Shown here in pieces: positions 17,618 through 27,170 of a DNA stretch of 64,000 nt. Below the pieces are notes generated by a model. It did no database searches. It saw only the letters and a list, made by a program, of their open reading frames with translations, and had not been told where the DNA came from. The stretch is from Ureibacillus xyleni (lineage in GTDB: Bacteria > Bacillota > Bacilli > Bacillales_A > Planococcaceae). The stretch spans positions 35,837-99,836 of the forward strand of contig NZ_OBMQ01000015.1 in the NCBI RefSeq assembly GCF_900217795.1, given 5' to 3'. How positions within the stretch are numbered: the first letter of the stretch is position 1; every line of letters begins with the position of its first letter. The translations under genes and the position numbers were made by a program.

Positions 17618-19804
17618 TTGTTAAAAGCAGAATGGTTGAAAATTTTTAAAACGAGAAAAATGCTCATCCCAATCATTGCGATCCTATTCATTCCTGTTTT
17701 ATATAGTGGTATGTTCTTATGGGCATTCTGGGACCCTTACTCACATTTAGATAGCATTCCAGTAGCGATAGTTAATGAGGATAAAGGTGCTGTCTTAGAA
17801 GGTGAGGAGCTTACTCTAGGTGATACCCTCACAGAGAATCTCATTGATGGCAAGCAATTCGAGTTCCATGTAGTAGATCCTGATGAGGCGGAAACGCAAT
17901 TAAGGGAACAGGATTACTATATGTTGATAAAAATCCCTGAAAACTTTTCGCAACATGCAACAACATTACTAGAAGAAAAACCTGAGAAACTAACGATTGA
18001 ATATATTCCAAATGAAGGCTTTAACTTTCTAGGTGCTCAAATTGGTGATACGGCCGTGCAACGTATTAAAGCAGAGGTTAATACACAAGTTTCGAAAACG
18101 TATGCTGAAAAATTATTTACTTCAATTACAACTTTAGGTGATGGTGTAACAGAGGCAGCAGATGGAGCAACAAAAATAGATGATGGTGCACAAAAGATTA
18201 CAGCTGGGGCTGAAGATTTACATGGCTATTTAGAACAGCTTGCTGCAAGTACAATTGAACTTTCTGATGGATCAAAGGCATTACAAGAAGGTACGCAATC
18301 AGCAAATGCTGGGGCGAATCAATTGTCAGAGGGTCTTAACCAATTACAAAATGGTATGGCGCCTTTAGCAGATGGTGCCAATGCAGCAAATACTGGAGCA
18401 GCACAATTGAAACAAGGTATAACAGAATATACAAATGGGGTTGCGAGCTTAGCTGAAGGGCAACAAACTGTTACAACTGGTGGTCAAGATTTAGCTTTAA
18501 ATTTAGAGAAGTTAGCTAATGGCACTGCTGGTCTTGATGACAATATCGCTTCTTTAACAGATGGATCTCAAGATGTTACAGCAGGCTTAGCGCAATTATC
18601 AGCTGCACTACAACCAGTGTTAGCGAATTTACCCCAAGAAAGTAAACAACAGATTGAAAAGTCTTTAGTAGAACTTCAAACAGGTAGTGCACAAGTAAGT
18701 GGAGGATTATCACAACTTCAAGAAGGTACAGTTGGAATTGATGATAATATTGCAGCTTTATCACAAGGTGCAGCTGAATTAAATAAAGGTCATCTTAAAA
18801 TTGCAGCTGGAATTGATGAGCTACAAAAAAATTCAAAAGCACTTATAACAGGTGCCTCTGATTTAGCGAATGGTAATGAAAAATTAGCAGCAGGTATACA
18901 ACAAGTTGTAGCAGGTACGAACAGTGCGGCAAATGGAGCAAATTCATTGTCAGAGGGTCTAAATCTATTAGTAAATGGCTCTTCTAAATTATCAAATGGC
19001 ACGTCTCTTCTTTCAGAGAAATCTAATGAACTTGCACAAGGGTCAACAACATTAGTAGATGGTTCAAAGGAATTATCTGATGGTACTTCTACTTTAGCGG
19101 GTAAATTAACAGATGCTAGTGGAAAAGTTGACGTTAATGTTTCTGATGAGAATTATGAAATGTTAGCTGCACCAGTTGAGGTAGAGAAAACATCCGTTAA
19201 CCATGTTCCAAACTATGGTTCTGGTTTTGCTCCATACTTCATATCATTAGGTTTATTTGTCGGTGCACTTTTAGTGACGATTGTTTTCCCATTGGTGGAA
19301 CCAGCTACGCGTCCAACAAGTGGACTTAAGTGGTTCTTAAGTAAAGTGTCTGTATTAACAGTAGTAGGTATTATTCAATCTAGCATCACTGCATTTGTAG
19401 TGATTGGTTGGTTAGGATTAGAAGTTGATAACTTATTATTGTTTATGGGTACATCCTTTATCACGAGCTTTGCATTTTTGGCTTTAATTCAGTTACTAGT
19501 ATCAGTTATGGGAGATCCGGGCCGTTTTGTAGCAATTTTGATTTTAATTTTACAATTAACTACAAGTGCTGGTACGTTCCCAATAGAGCTAGTTCCTAGT
19601 CAGTTGCACATTTTCAATGCATTTTTACCAATGACATTTTCAGTGCAAGCCTTTAAAACAGCAATTTCAAGTGGGGATACATCATTCTTAATGCACGATT
19701 GGTTAATACTGGGTGTATACCTCGTTGCATGTCTAGTGTTATCTTTTGGATATTTTGCATTATTATTTAATAAACGATATTCAAAACAAACTGAACAAGC
19801 ATAA
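17618..19804 (+). CDS. YhgE/Pip-type membrane protein
   Basis: A 728-residue protein with one N-terminal membrane helix (about 18-38), a large extracytoplasmic region (about 40-530) and five to six C-terminal helices of the ABC-2 type. The middle is built of many degenerate heptad-like units of the form L-x-x-G-x-x-x-L-x-x-G (for instance DGAQKITAGAEDL), as in the phage infection protein family. TTG start behind AGGAGATGATAA. Relatives serve as phage receptors or transport accessories. It has its own promoter and an operator shared with the upstream TetR gene. Confidence 0.88.
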   Translation: MLKAEWLKIFKTRKMLIPIIAILFIPVLYSGMFLWAFWDPYSHLDSIPVAIVNEDKGAVLEGEELTLGDTLTENLIDGKQFEFHVVDPDEAETQLREQDYYMLIKIPENFSQHATTLLEEKPEKLTIEYIPNEGFNFLGAQIGDTAVQRIKAEVNTQVSKTYAEKLFTSITTLGDGVTEAADGATKIDDGAQKITAGAEDLHGYLEQLAASTIELSDGSKALQEGTQSANAGANQLSEGLNQLQNGMAPLADGANAANTGAAQLKQGITEYTNGVASLAEGQQTVTTGGQDLALNLEKLANGTAGLDDNIASLTDGSQDVTAGLAQLSAALQPVLANLPQESKQQIEKSLVELQTGSAQVSGGLSQLQEGTVGIDDNIAALSQGAAELNKGHLKIAAGIDELQKNSKALITGASDLANGNEKLAAGIQQVVAGTNSAANGANSLSEGLNLLVNGSSKLSNGTSLLSEKSNELAQGSTTLVDGSKELSDGTSTLAGKLTDASGKVDVNVSDENYEMLAAPVEVEKTSVNHVPNYGSGFAPYFISLGLFVGALLVTIVFPLVEPATRPTSGLKWFLSKVSVLTVVGIIQSSITAFVVIGWLGLEVDNLLLFMGTSFITSFAFLALIQLLVSVMGDPGRFVAILILILQLTTSAGTFPIELVPSQLHIFNAFLPMTFSVQAFKTAISSGDTSFLMHDWLILGVYLVACLVLSFGYFALLFNKRYSKQTEQA

Positions 19805-19841
19805 AAAAGATTCGCAAGGCAATGTGTCTTGCGAATCTTTT
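19805..19841. terminator. Bidirectional terminator yhgE-like / fumC
   Basis: A 14-bp perfect stem AAAAGATTCGCAAG / CTTGCGAATCTTTT between convergent genes; T- and A-tracts serve both directions. Confidence 0.88.
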
Positions 19842-19845
19842 GCAT

Positions 19846-21237
19846 TTACTCTGCATTTGGATAAATCATTTTCTTTGGATCAACATATTCATTAAATTGT
19901 TCTTCTGTTAAAAGCCCTAAAGAAATGGCAGCCTCTTTTAAAGTAGAACCATCTTTATGTGCTTTTTTCGCAATTTTGGCTGCTTTTTCATAGCCAATAT
20001 AGGGGTTAAGTGCAGTTACTAGCATTAATGAGTTCTCCAAGTTTTTCTCAAGAACTTCCATATTCGGTTCAATGCCAATCGCACAATTATCATTAAATGA
20101 TTTCATGGCATCTGCTAATAAACGAGCAGATTGCAAGAAGTTATAAATAATAACAGGTTTAAATACATTTAGCTCAAAGTTTCCTTGTGATGCTGCGAAG
20201 GCAATTGTAGCATCATTACCGACAACTTGTGTAACGACCATTGTCATGGCTTCGCTTTGAGTTGGGTTTACTTTACCGGGCATGATTGAACTACCTGGCT
20301 CATTTTCCGGAATCGTAATCTCACCAATTCCACTGCGCGGCCCACTTGCTAGCCAACGTACATCATTGGCAATTTTCATTAAATCCACCGCTAAAGCTTT
20401 TAATGCCCCGTGAGCTGAAACAATTTCATCATGGCTCGTTAAAGCATGGAATTTATTTTCCGAAGAGGCAAAATCCTTTCCGGTTAAAGTACTGATTTCC
20501 TCTGCTACCATGTCTCCAAATTTCGGGTGTGCATTTATTCCAGTACCTACTGCAGTACCACCAATCGCAAGGTCTTTTAGAAATTGTGTGTTCACCATAA
20601 TCATTTTTTCACTTTTAACAAGCATATGGTGCCAGCCGCTAATTTCTTGGCCTAGCGTAAGTGGTGTTGCATCTTGCAAATGCGTACGTCCTATTTTAAT
20701 AATGTCATTAAATTTCTCTGACTTTTCTTTTAAGGTTGCCTTTAAAAGTTGAAGTCTAGGCATTAAATAGTTCTCCACAATCTCAACTGCTGCAACGTGT
20801 AAAGCAGTAGGGAATGTATCATTAGAGCTTTGTGATTTATTCACGTCATCATTAGGATGAACTCGGTCACTAACACCTTGCTCCTCTAACAGTTGATTGG
20901 CGCGGTTAGCAATCACTTCATTTACATTCATGTTGGATTGTGTGCCACTGCCTGTTTGCCATACGACAAGAGGGAAATGTTCATCCCATTTACCGGCTAA
21001 AATTTCATCGGCTGCAGTTACAATGGCGTTTGCTTTGATTTCAGGGAGTTTACCTAATTTTTTGTTTGCAATTGCTGCTGCTTTTTTTAATGTTGCAAAT
21101 GCGCGGATGATCTCAAATGGCATTTTTTCTTCCCCAATTTGGAAGTTCTCTTTACTCCGCTGAGTTTGGGCACCCCAAATTTTATCCGCTGGTACTCGCA
21201 CTTCACCTAAAGTGTCTTTTTCGATACGATAATCCAT
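19846..21237 (-). CDS. fumC: Fumarase, class II
   Basis: Hydrates fumarate to malate in the TCA cycle; class II enzymes have no iron-sulfur cluster. At 463 residues it has the usual length. The superfamily signature [11 protein letters not shown] is near residue 318, and [13 protein letters not shown] (substrate site) and [10 protein letters not shown] are present. I start at ATG 21237, behind AAAGGAGTTGG, since [13 protein letters not shown] is where the family begins; the frame open to 21306 has no site. Upstream are two hairpins and a strong Fur-box match, suggesting iron control. Confidence 0.97.
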   Translation of the reverse strand: MDYRIEKDTLGEVRVPADKIWGAQTQRSKENFQIGEEKMPFEIIRAFATLKKAAAIANKKLGKLPEIKANAIVTAADEILAGKWDEHFPLVVWQTGSGTQSNMNVNEVIANRANQLLEEQGVSDRVHPNDDVNKSQSSNDTFPTALHVAAVEIVENYLMPRLQLLKATLKEKSEKFNDIIKIGRTHLQDATPLTLGQEISGWHHMLVKSEKMIMVNTQFLKDLAIGGTAVGTGINAHPKFGDMVAEEISTLTGKDFASSENKFHALTSHDEIVSAHGALKALAVDLMKIANDVRWLASGPRSGIGEITIPENEPGSSIMPGKVNPTQSEAMTMVVTQVVGNDATIAFAASQGNFELNVFKPVIIYNFLQSARLLADAMKSFNDNCAIGIEPNMEVLEKNLENSLMLVTALNPYIGYEKAAKIAKKAHKDGSTLKEAAISLGLLTEEQFNEYVDPKKMIYPNAE

Positions 21238-21296
21238 TCTACCAACTCCTTTGTAAAGTATATGTAAGCAATATATTGAAATAGAATTCATAATAT

Positions 21297-21371
21297 AAAG
21301 TGACAAATCTATAATAGATTTGCCACTTTTATATAAATTTATTCGAGAATCTGAGGGGTTCTCTTCGAATA
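21297..21371 (-). other. Two hairpins in fumC leader region
   Basis: Arms at 21297-21310 and 21315-21328 (AAAGTG-CAAATCTA type, one mismatch) form one hairpin; TTATTCGAGAA (about 21339-21350) with TTCTCTTCGAATAA (about 21359-21373) forms the second. Both lie between the Fur box and the fumC start and would be in its 5' leader if the promoter is at the Fur box. Neither is followed by a T-tract on the minus strand. Confidence 0.5.
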
Positions 21372-21383
21372 AAGAGGTTTTAA

Positions 21384-21402
21384 GATAATGATAATAATTA
21401 TC
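21384..21402. promoter_or_regulatory. Fur box
   Basis: GATAATGATAATAATTATC matches the classical 19-bp Fur consensus GATAATGATAATCATTATC at 18 of 19 positions. It lies about 147 nt upstream of fumC, beyond a terminator for the preceding minus-strand genes, so fumC is the most likely target. A short Fur-regulated RNA is the alternative. Confidence 0.75.
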
Positions 21403-21443
21403 AATTAAGATGACGAATTAATCATCACATTTTTGTAACTATG

Positions 21444-21503
21444 AAAAAAATTAAACACCGCTTGTTTGATAAGCTACTTTGCTTAACGAACAGGCGGTGT
21501 TTT
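21444..21503 (-). terminator. Terminator of the ypsA-side genes
   Basis: Arms AAACACCGCTTGTT (21453-21466) and AACAGGCGGTGTTT (21489-21502) form a 14-bp stem with G-T pairs. On the minus strand it is followed by a run of seven T. Confidence 0.75.
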
Positions 21504-21538
21504 AGTTGGTATTCACTTTATATGTCACCTCTAAAGTA

Positions 21539-21850
21539 TTATATAATTTTTACGTAAAAGTCTTTACCGTTATAAATACCATCAACATTCATATTTCTTC
21601 GATTTTGATAGTAGTTTACTATGGATCTACCTAAACCAGAATGGCCATTTAAATATGCCCCAGGTTCAATTTTTTTCCCTGGATTATGAAAATCAAAATA
21701 TAACCGTATATCATGGGACATGTTTTCTAAAATATCAACAAAATCTTCATGGGGAATGTGGATTCCACGTGTATAACGGCACTCTCTTCGGTACGTATCA
21801 TGTGATACATTAATTGGGGTAGTCTCATTGACAACTCGAAATTGCGGCAT
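21539..21850 (-). CDS. Hypothetical protein, 103 aa
   Basis: Not recognised. A soluble 103-residue protein without signal peptide or membrane segment; it contains His/Asp-rich stretches (HIPHEDFVDILENMSHD) and a Gly-rich NGHSGLGRSI. AAGGAGATGATTTT precedes the ATG, so it is very likely translated. It follows ypsA on the same strand, about 70 bp apart, and the pair ends at a strong terminator. No function proposed. Confidence 0.7.
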   Translation of the reverse strand: MPQFRVVNETTPINVSHDTYRRECRYTRGIHIPHEDFVDILENMSHDIRLYFDFHNPGKKIEPGAYLNGHSGLGRSIVNYYQNRRNMNVDGIYNGKDFYVKII

Positions 21851-21923
21851 AAAATCATCTCCTTATCATATAAAAATATTATACCAACAAAATGCTAAAA
21901 AGTCAGAAAATTAGATTAGTAAC

Positions 21924-22472
21924 TTACCAATCTTGATGTTGCATTTCTTCTGCAACCATTTGAAGATCATAGGCATTGATTTCAATGATTTGATACGGAT
22001 GGGTTTCGCTAAAGCGTTGAGCTAATTTTTTCACGTATTTTGGAGATGCTTCATTGTCCTCGTCATATATAAGAAGAAGGGCATCTGTATTTTGAATAAT
22101 AAATTTATCCCTTTCGATAAACTGCCAAGGTGCTTCGTAAGGTCGCTTTGTAACGCTCGTGACAAAATCCGCATGAGCAACAATGAATTGGTATTTTTGT
22201 TGCTTTAGTTCATTCCAGTTTTTCTCTTGCTCTAGGAAGGGGGTAATAACAGAGTATTTTATATTATATTCATTTTTAAGTTGGAGTATGACTTCAGCAG
22301 CCCATGTTTCAACGCCTTGTTGACCACTAATAACTACCCATTCAAGTCCGTCATCTAACAAAATACGTAATTGGTTTTCAATGGCCTTTTTAATAATTGC
22401 TACACCAGGATGTTTATCATTAAAAATCCCCAGCTCATGGGGTCTATATCCAGTTAAATAAATTGTTTTCAT
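21924..22472 (-). CDS. ypsA: YpsA family protein (SLOG superfamily, DUF1273)
   Basis: A 182-residue Rossmann-like protein of the SLOG (SMF/DprA-LOG) superfamily. MKTIYLTGYRPHELGIF at the N-terminus and WVVISGQQGVETWAAEV near residue 45 are the YpsA/DUF1273 landmarks; the Gly-rich loop is expected to bind a nucleotide-type ligand. I start at ATG 22472, behind GAGGTGAAAGG, not at the GTG-like start 24 nt upstream. In B. subtilis YpsA affects cell division and nutrient state; the ligand is unknown. It lies downstream of rocD. Confidence 0.9.
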   Translation of the reverse strand: MKTIYLTGYRPHELGIFNDKHPGVAIIKKAIENQLRILLDDGLEWVVISGQQGVETWAAEVILQLKNEYNIKYSVITPFLEQEKNWNELKQQKYQFIVAHADFVTSVTKRPYEAPWQFIERDKFIIQNTDALLLIYDEDNEASPKYVKKLAQRFSETHPYQIIEINAYDLQMVAEEMQHQDW

Positions 22473-22511
22473 TCCTTTCACCTCATGTTTTATCATAACG
22501 CAAAAAAGGAA

Positions 22512-22533
22512 GTATTCGAAAGAATTCGAACAC
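22512..22533. promoter_or_regulatory. Inverted repeat upstream of ypsA
   Basis: GTATTCGAA (22512-22520), 4 nt, TTCGAACAC (22525-22533): 9-bp arms with one mismatch, 40-60 nt before the ypsA start and after the rocD stop. Could be an operator; no known consensus matched. Confidence 0.3.
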
Positions 22534-22578
22534 CTCCTAGAAATGGTAAAAAATTATTAGTGTACCAGGTATGCTGTA

Positions 22579-23772
22579 TTAAGCGAAAACTTTTCTAATA
22601 CGCTCTAGTGCCCAATCGATTTCTTCTTTAGAAATAATTAGTGGTGGAGCGAAACGGATTACAAAGTCGTGCGTTTCTTTACACAATAGTCCTAAGCTCA
22701 TTAATTCTTCGCAATATTTACGAGCAGGTTCGTTTAATTCCACACCGATGAATAATCCTCTACCACGAACTTCTTTAATAGAAGGGTGGTTGATGGAACG
22801 TAATTGTTCTTGGAAGTAGTTTCCGAGTTCAAGGGATTTTTCAGTTAAGTTTTCTTCTTCAAGCACTTCTAAAGAAGCTAATGAAACTGCACATGCTAGT
22901 GGGTTACCACCGAATGTTGAACCGTGAGAACCAGGGTTTAAAACACCAAGAATATCATTGTTTGCTACAACAGCTGAAATTGGGAATACACCGCCACCTA
23001 ATGCTTTACCAAGGATAATGATGTCTGGCGTTACGTCTTCCCATTGGTGAGCGAACATCTTTCCAGTACGAGCAAGACCTGTTTGGATTTCGTCTGTAAT
23101 GAATAAAACATTATTTTCTTTACAAATTTGTTCTGCTGCTTTTAAGAAGCCTTCTGGTGGCATAACGATCCCAGCTTCCCCTTGGATTGGCTCAAGCATA
23201 AACGCCGCTGTATTTGGAGTAATAGCAGATTTAAGCGCCTCAATATCACCATAAGGAATTAGTTTAAAGCCTGGTAACATTGGTCCAAATCCACGTTGGT
23301 ACTCTTTTTCAGATGAAAGGGAAACAGCACCCATTGTACGACCGTGGAAATTTCCGTTACAGCCGATAATTTCAGCTTTGTTATCTTCAACACCTTTTAC
23401 TTCATATGCCCAACGACGAGCCACTTTAATAGCAGATTCAACAGCTTCAGCACCAGTGTTCATTGGTAATACCATGTTTTTACCAGTTATTTTCGTTAAT
23501 TTGTCGTACCAAGGACCCAGTTGATCATTGTGGAATGCGCGAGAAGTTAAAGTAACACGATTTGCTTGATCAATTAACGCCTGAATAATCTTTGGATGAC
23601 GGTGACCTTGGTTTAGTGCCGAATAAGCAGAAAGCATATCCATATATTTATTGCCTTCAGGATCCTGCACCCATACACCTTCAGCTTCCGAAATAACGAT
23701 TGGAAGTGGATGATAGTTGTGTGCACCAAGGTTTTCAGTTAACTCAATTACTTGTGATGATTTCGTAGTCAT
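22579..23772 (-). CDS. rocD: Ornithine aminotransferase
   Basis: PLP enzyme turning ornithine and 2-oxoglutarate into glutamate semialdehyde and glutamate in arginine catabolism. At 397 residues it has the usual length. Landmarks are [32 protein letters not shown] and the PLP lysine in [10 protein letters not shown] (near residue 255). AAGGAGGAATTTT precedes ATG. It is divergent from rocR and has a -24/-12 promoter with two upstream activator palindromes, so it is almost certainly induced through RocR and sigma-54. Confidence 0.97.
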   Translation of the reverse strand: MTTKSSQVIELTENLGAHNYHPLPIVISEAEGVWVQDPEGNKYMDMLSAYSALNQGHRHPKIIQALIDQANRVTLTSRAFHNDQLGPWYDKLTKITGKNMVLPMNTGAEAVESAIKVARRWAYEVKGVEDNKAEIIGCNGNFHGRTMGAVSLSSEKEYQRGFGPMLPGFKLIPYGDIEALKSAITPNTAAFMLEPIQGEAGIVMPPEGFLKAAEQICKENNVLFITDEIQTGLARTGKMFAHQWEDVTPDIIILGKALGGGVFPISAVVANNDILGVLNPGSHGSTFGGNPLACAVSLASLEVLEEENLTEKSLELGNYFQEQLRSINHPSIKEVRGRGLFIGVELNEPARKYCEELMSLGLLCKETHDFVIRFAPPLIISKEEIDWALERIRKVFA

Positions 23773-23923
23773 TAAAATTCCTCCTTATTATGTGAACGTC
23801 AAAAATCGTTTGTCGCCATTATATAATTGACTGTAAAAAAACTATTATTACATTATTAATTCCCCATCAATCATAAATTATTGATTTATCTTCAAAATGC
23901 AATTCGTTATACTTAAAGTATAA

Positions 23924-23939
23924 GCAATTTTTATGCCAA
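23924..23939 (-). promoter_or_regulatory. Sigma-54 (-24/-12) promoter of rocD
   Basis: On the minus strand TTGGCAT is followed by AAAAA and TTGC, so the invariant GG (-24) and GC (-12) are exactly 10 nt apart, matching TTGGCAC-N5-TTGC. It lies about 150 nt upstream of rocD and points at it. The sigma-54 gene itself is 1.5 kb away. Confidence 0.88.
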
Positions 23940-23978
23940 TTAATGAAGCCAGTATTATTGATTAGTCTGGATAAGTTT

Positions 23979-23993
23979 GCAAAATAATTTTGC
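23979..23993. promoter_or_regulatory. RocR upstream activating site 1
   Basis: Perfect palindrome GCAAAATAATTTTGC, 40 nt upstream of the -24 box of rocD. It resembles known RocR sites of Bacillus, and the same 15 bases recur at 24020. Confidence 0.82.
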
Positions 23994-24019
23994 GCAAAAA
24001 AATTAAAAATAAGCTTTTC

Positions 24020-24034
24020 GCAAAATAATTTTGC
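24020..24034. promoter_or_regulatory. RocR upstream activating site 2
   Basis: The same 15-bp perfect palindrome, with centre 41 nt from site 1, about four helical turns, so both lie on one face of the DNA. It ends 27 nt before the rocR start, so RocR binding may also repress its own gene. Confidence 0.82.
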
Positions 24035-24061
24035 GGATATGATTGTGTTTGAGGTGTGAAA

Positions 24062-25441
24062 ATGAATTTAAAGCAATCAATTTTAACTAACTTATATAAA
24101 GAAATTATTGAACGTGTTAGTGTAGGCATTCACGCGGTAGATTATGAAGGTAAAACCATCATATATAATAAAAAAATGCGAGAAATGGAAGCAATGGATG
24201 GAGAAGATGTTTTAAATAAAGACGTTCGTGATGTATTTCAGTTTCAGGAAAATCAAAGTAGTACACTATTACAATCACTTGAACAAGGCGAAGAAATTAT
24301 CAACGTAAAACAAACGTACTTTAATAATCGTGGAGTTGAAATTACAACAATTAATAATACATTTCCTTTAAGAATTAATGGGAAAATCTGTGCCGCGGTT
24401 GAGATTGCAACGGATGTTACGAAGATGGAGAAGCTAGTGCGTCGAAATTTGCGCCAAACTAAAACCGACTTTACATTTGAGCATATTATAGGTTCTAGTA
24501 TTGAGTTAAAAGAAGTTATTACACTAGCCAAGCGTGCAACTCGTACGAACTCCAGTGTATTGATCATCGGTGAAACAGGTACAGGTAAAGAACTTTTTGC
24601 TCAAAGTATCCATACCGAAAGCGATCGTGCAAGTGGACCATTTATTTCACAAAACTGTGCGGCATTGCCGGATTCATTGATTGAGGGGATGCTCTTTGGC
24701 ACAACAAAGGGAGCTTTTACAGGGGCTATTGATAGTCCGGGTTTATTTGAACAGGCACAAGGTGGAACTCTTTTATTAGATGAATTGAATTCACTAAATA
24801 TTTCACTACAAGCAAAACTTTTACGCGTTTTACAGGAGAGAAAGGTGCGTCGAATAGGCGGAGCAAAAGAAATTCCTATCGATGTTCGTGTGATTGCAAC
24901 CATTAATGAAGATCCAATTGATGCAATTGCCAATAACCATTTACGAAAAGACTTATATTACCGATTAGCAGTTGTGACTCTTTTTATTCCACCGTTGCGA
25001 GAGCGAATTGGGGATATTCCCATTTTAGTAGAGGCATTTATTAAAAAATATAATCAATTATTTAATTTGGATGTACAAGGGGTTTCTAGTCAGGTATTTC
25101 AATTTTTTGAATCTCATAGTTGGCCGGGGAATGTTCGAGAGTTGGAGCACGTAATTGAAGCATCGTTAAATTTACTGAACCATGAGCAATTAATTGAGTT
25201 TCATCATCTTCCATATCAATATCGAAAAAGTGAACCGAAACAACATATTTCAACTGAATCAATTGAGATTAAAAATAATGCTAAAACTACTTTGCTTGAT
25301 CAACTAGCTTCTTTTGAAAAGCAATACATCGAGCAATCACTAAAGAAACATAACAATCATATTACGAACACAGCACAAGGTTTAGGAATTAGCAGACAAA
25401 GCCTTCAATACCGGATGAAGCGTTTAAATATCAAAATTTAA
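24062..25441 (+). CDS. rocR: RocR-type sigma-54-dependent activator
   Basis: A 459-residue bacterial enhancer-binding protein. N-terminal PAS domain (about 10-120) as ornithine/arginine sensor; AAA+ domain (about 140-370) with Walker A GETGTGKE and the GAFTGA loop that contacts sigma-54; C-terminal Fis-type helix-turn-helix (NTAQGLGISRQSLQYRMKRL). I start at ATG 24062, 7 nt after GAGGTG, not at GTG 24056. It is divergent from rocD over two palindromic activator sites and followed 20 bp later by the sigma-54 gene, so regulator and sigma factor are probably co-transcribed. Confidence 0.95.
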   Translation: MNLKQSILTNLYKEIIERVSVGIHAVDYEGKTIIYNKKMREMEAMDGEDVLNKDVRDVFQFQENQSSTLLQSLEQGEEIINVKQTYFNNRGVEITTINNTFPLRINGKICAAVEIATDVTKMEKLVRRNLRQTKTDFTFEHIIGSSIELKEVITLAKRATRTNSSVLIIGETGTGKELFAQSIHTESDRASGPFISQNCAALPDSLIEGMLFGTTKGAFTGAIDSPGLFEQAQGGTLLLDELNSLNISLQAKLLRVLQERKVRRIGGAKEIPIDVRVIATINEDPIDAIANNHLRKDLYYRLAVVTLFIPPLRERIGDIPILVEAFIKKYNQLFNLDVQGVSSQVFQFFESHSWPGNVRELEHVIEASLNLLNHEQLIEFHHLPYQYRKSEPKQHISTESIEIKNNAKTTLLDQLASFEKQYIEQSLKKHNNHITNTAQGLGISRQSLQYRMKRLNIKI

Positions 25442-25461
25442 AGCATTAGGGGGTGTGAAAA

Positions 25462-26793
25462 ATGGATATGACGATGGGGTTACAACAAAAACTAGAAACC
25501 AAAATGGCACTTACACCTCAGCTGAAACAATCATTGGAGATTCTACAATATTCATTACAAGAACTTGAAACGTATATTAGAGAGCAAGCAGATTCAAATC
25601 CATTGATTGAATTAAAAGAACCTTCAACGATACAGATGGCACGTTTACCAGAAGGAGATTATTCCAGAAATATTAGTAATGAAAATGATTATGACCCATT
25701 TAGTCAAATTGCAAGTGGTGAAAATTCACTAGAGCTGTACCTATTAGAGCAGCTTGCGATGCAAAAGGGATTATCGCGAATTGAAAAAAAAGTAATAGTT
25801 TACTTTATTCAAAGTTTAAATGATGTCGGGTATTTAGATTGTGATTTAGAAGAGGTTGCTGAGCAATTTGATTTATCTGTTCAGCAATGTGAAACCATAC
25901 TTCAAATCTTGCAAAGCTTTGACCCAATAGGCATTGGTGCAAGAAACTTGATTGAATGTCTGTCTTTACAATTACGCATTAAAGCTGATGCCCCATCATT
26001 GACTTTATTATTTGTTCAAAATCATTTAGAACAATTGGCAGATCGTAAATTTCAACAGTTAGCAGATCAATACGAAATTGAAGTGAAAGATGTTGAGCAA
26101 ATTTTTACATATATCAAGCAGTTAAATCCACATCCTATCATCGAAGCGAATGTACAAAAAACAGAATATATTATACCGGATATTATCGTAGAAAAATTCA
26201 ATGGTGAATATATTATTCGAGTAAATGATATTTCTTTACCTCAAATTTCAATTAATTCTTATTATGAAGAATTACTTCGAGCAAATGCAGATGATGAAAC
26301 AAATCAGTATTTGAAAACAAAACTTTCGGATGCAGTTCTATTAATCAAAGGGATTAAGCAACGTCATGAAACCCTTTATAAAGTAATAAATATTATCTTA
26401 AAAAAGCAGAATACTTTTTTAGACCTTGGAAACAAGGGATTAAAGCCATTACGTTTAAAAGATGTCGCTAGTGTTGCAGAACTACACGAGTCTACAATTA
26501 GCCGCACAATTCATAAGAAGTACATTCAAACGCCAAAAGGTATTTTTCCAATTAAAGCTCTTTTTGTACGAGGTGTCACAACAGAAAGTGGAGAGACAGA
26601 ATCGACTATTGTAGTAAAAGAAAAAATTAAATTAATCATCGAAAAAGAAGACACAGCGAAACCATTATCTGATCAAAAGATTACTAAAATATTACTGGAT
26701 GAAGGTATACAAATTGCAAGAAGAACAGTGGCGAAGTATCGAGAAGAGCTTGGAATTTTGCAATCTACTAAGAGAAAAAAGGCAAAAACGTAA
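25462..26793 (+). CDS. sigL: RNA polymerase sigma-54 factor
   Basis: The 443-residue alternative sigma factor needed for -24/-12 promoters. Region I at the N-terminus is Gln/Leu-rich (LTPQLKQSLEILQYSLQELE), the core-binding domain follows, and the RpoN box ARRTVAKYRE lies near the C-terminus. The HTH segment (LHESTISRTIHKKYIQTPKG) is also clear. ATG follows AGGGGGTGTGAAAA. It sits directly behind rocR; in B. subtilis sigL is not next to rocR, so this linkage is worth noting. It ends at a strong terminator. Confidence 0.97.
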   Translation: MDMTMGLQQKLETKMALTPQLKQSLEILQYSLQELETYIREQADSNPLIELKEPSTIQMARLPEGDYSRNISNENDYDPFSQIASGENSLELYLLEQLAMQKGLSRIEKKVIVYFIQSLNDVGYLDCDLEEVAEQFDLSVQQCETILQILQSFDPIGIGARNLIECLSLQLRIKADAPSLTLLFVQNHLEQLADRKFQQLADQYEIEVKDVEQIFTYIKQLNPHPIIEANVQKTEYIIPDIIVEKFNGEYIIRVNDISLPQISINSYYEELLRANADDETNQYLKTKLSDAVLLIKGIKQRHETLYKVINIILKKQNTFLDLGNKGLKPLRLKDVASVAELHESTISRTIHKKYIQTPKGIFPIKALFVRGVTTESGETESTIVVKEKIKLIIEKEDTAKPLSDQKITKILLDEGIQIARRTVAKYREELGILQSTKRKKAKT

Positions 26794-26824
26794 AAAAGGC
26801 CATCGCACCTTAGATGGCCTTTTT
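26793..26824. terminator. Terminator of rocR-sigL
   Basis: 12-bp stem AAAAAGGCCATC / GATGGCCTTTTT with an 8-nt loop; A- and T-tracts make it bidirectional, also serving the convergent small gene. Confidence 0.88.
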
Positions 26825-27035
26825 ATGCTTTTGTAATAGCCTTTGAAGAAGGAAATAACTCATGAATATCATCAATAATGATACTGTAAGCCTCAATTTT
26901 AGCTTCACAATAATGTGTTAACTCTTTGTAAGTTGAAAACACATCTGCTCGTTCTAAACATTTTTTATGGTATTCCTCTACAAACTTTTTCTTAAATTCT
27001 ATTCTTTTTAAAAGTTCTTCAATATTTTTCTCCAT
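26823..27035 (-). CDS. Hypothetical small helical protein, 70 aa
   Basis: A 70-residue, charged, probably two-helix protein (KKFVEEYHKKCLERADVF) without membrane segment. I start at ATG 27035 because GGAGGGAG precedes it; the GTG six codons upstream is part of that ribosome site. Its stop lies in the terminator of sigL. It is divergent from a pair of unknown genes. Function unknown. Confidence 0.6.
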   Translation of the reverse strand: MEKNIEELLKRIEFKKKFVEEYHKKCLERADVFSTYKELTHYCEAKIEAYSIIIDDIHELFPSSKAITKA

Positions 27036-27170
27036 AAAATCAACTCCCTCCACGAAAGTATGAGTAAATATGTGGAATTTTATACAATATATATGAATAA
27101 AATTTCTGTTAGTAATGAAGTGCTCAATAGGGCAATACTAATCATAAAAAATGATGATAGGAGCATAACA

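Noticed and set aside
21403-21510. FsrA-like small RNA reading rightward from the Fur box
   Set aside because: The hairpin at 21453-21503 has its T-tract on the minus strand, and no C-rich pairing segment of the FsrA type is visible; fumC control is simpler.
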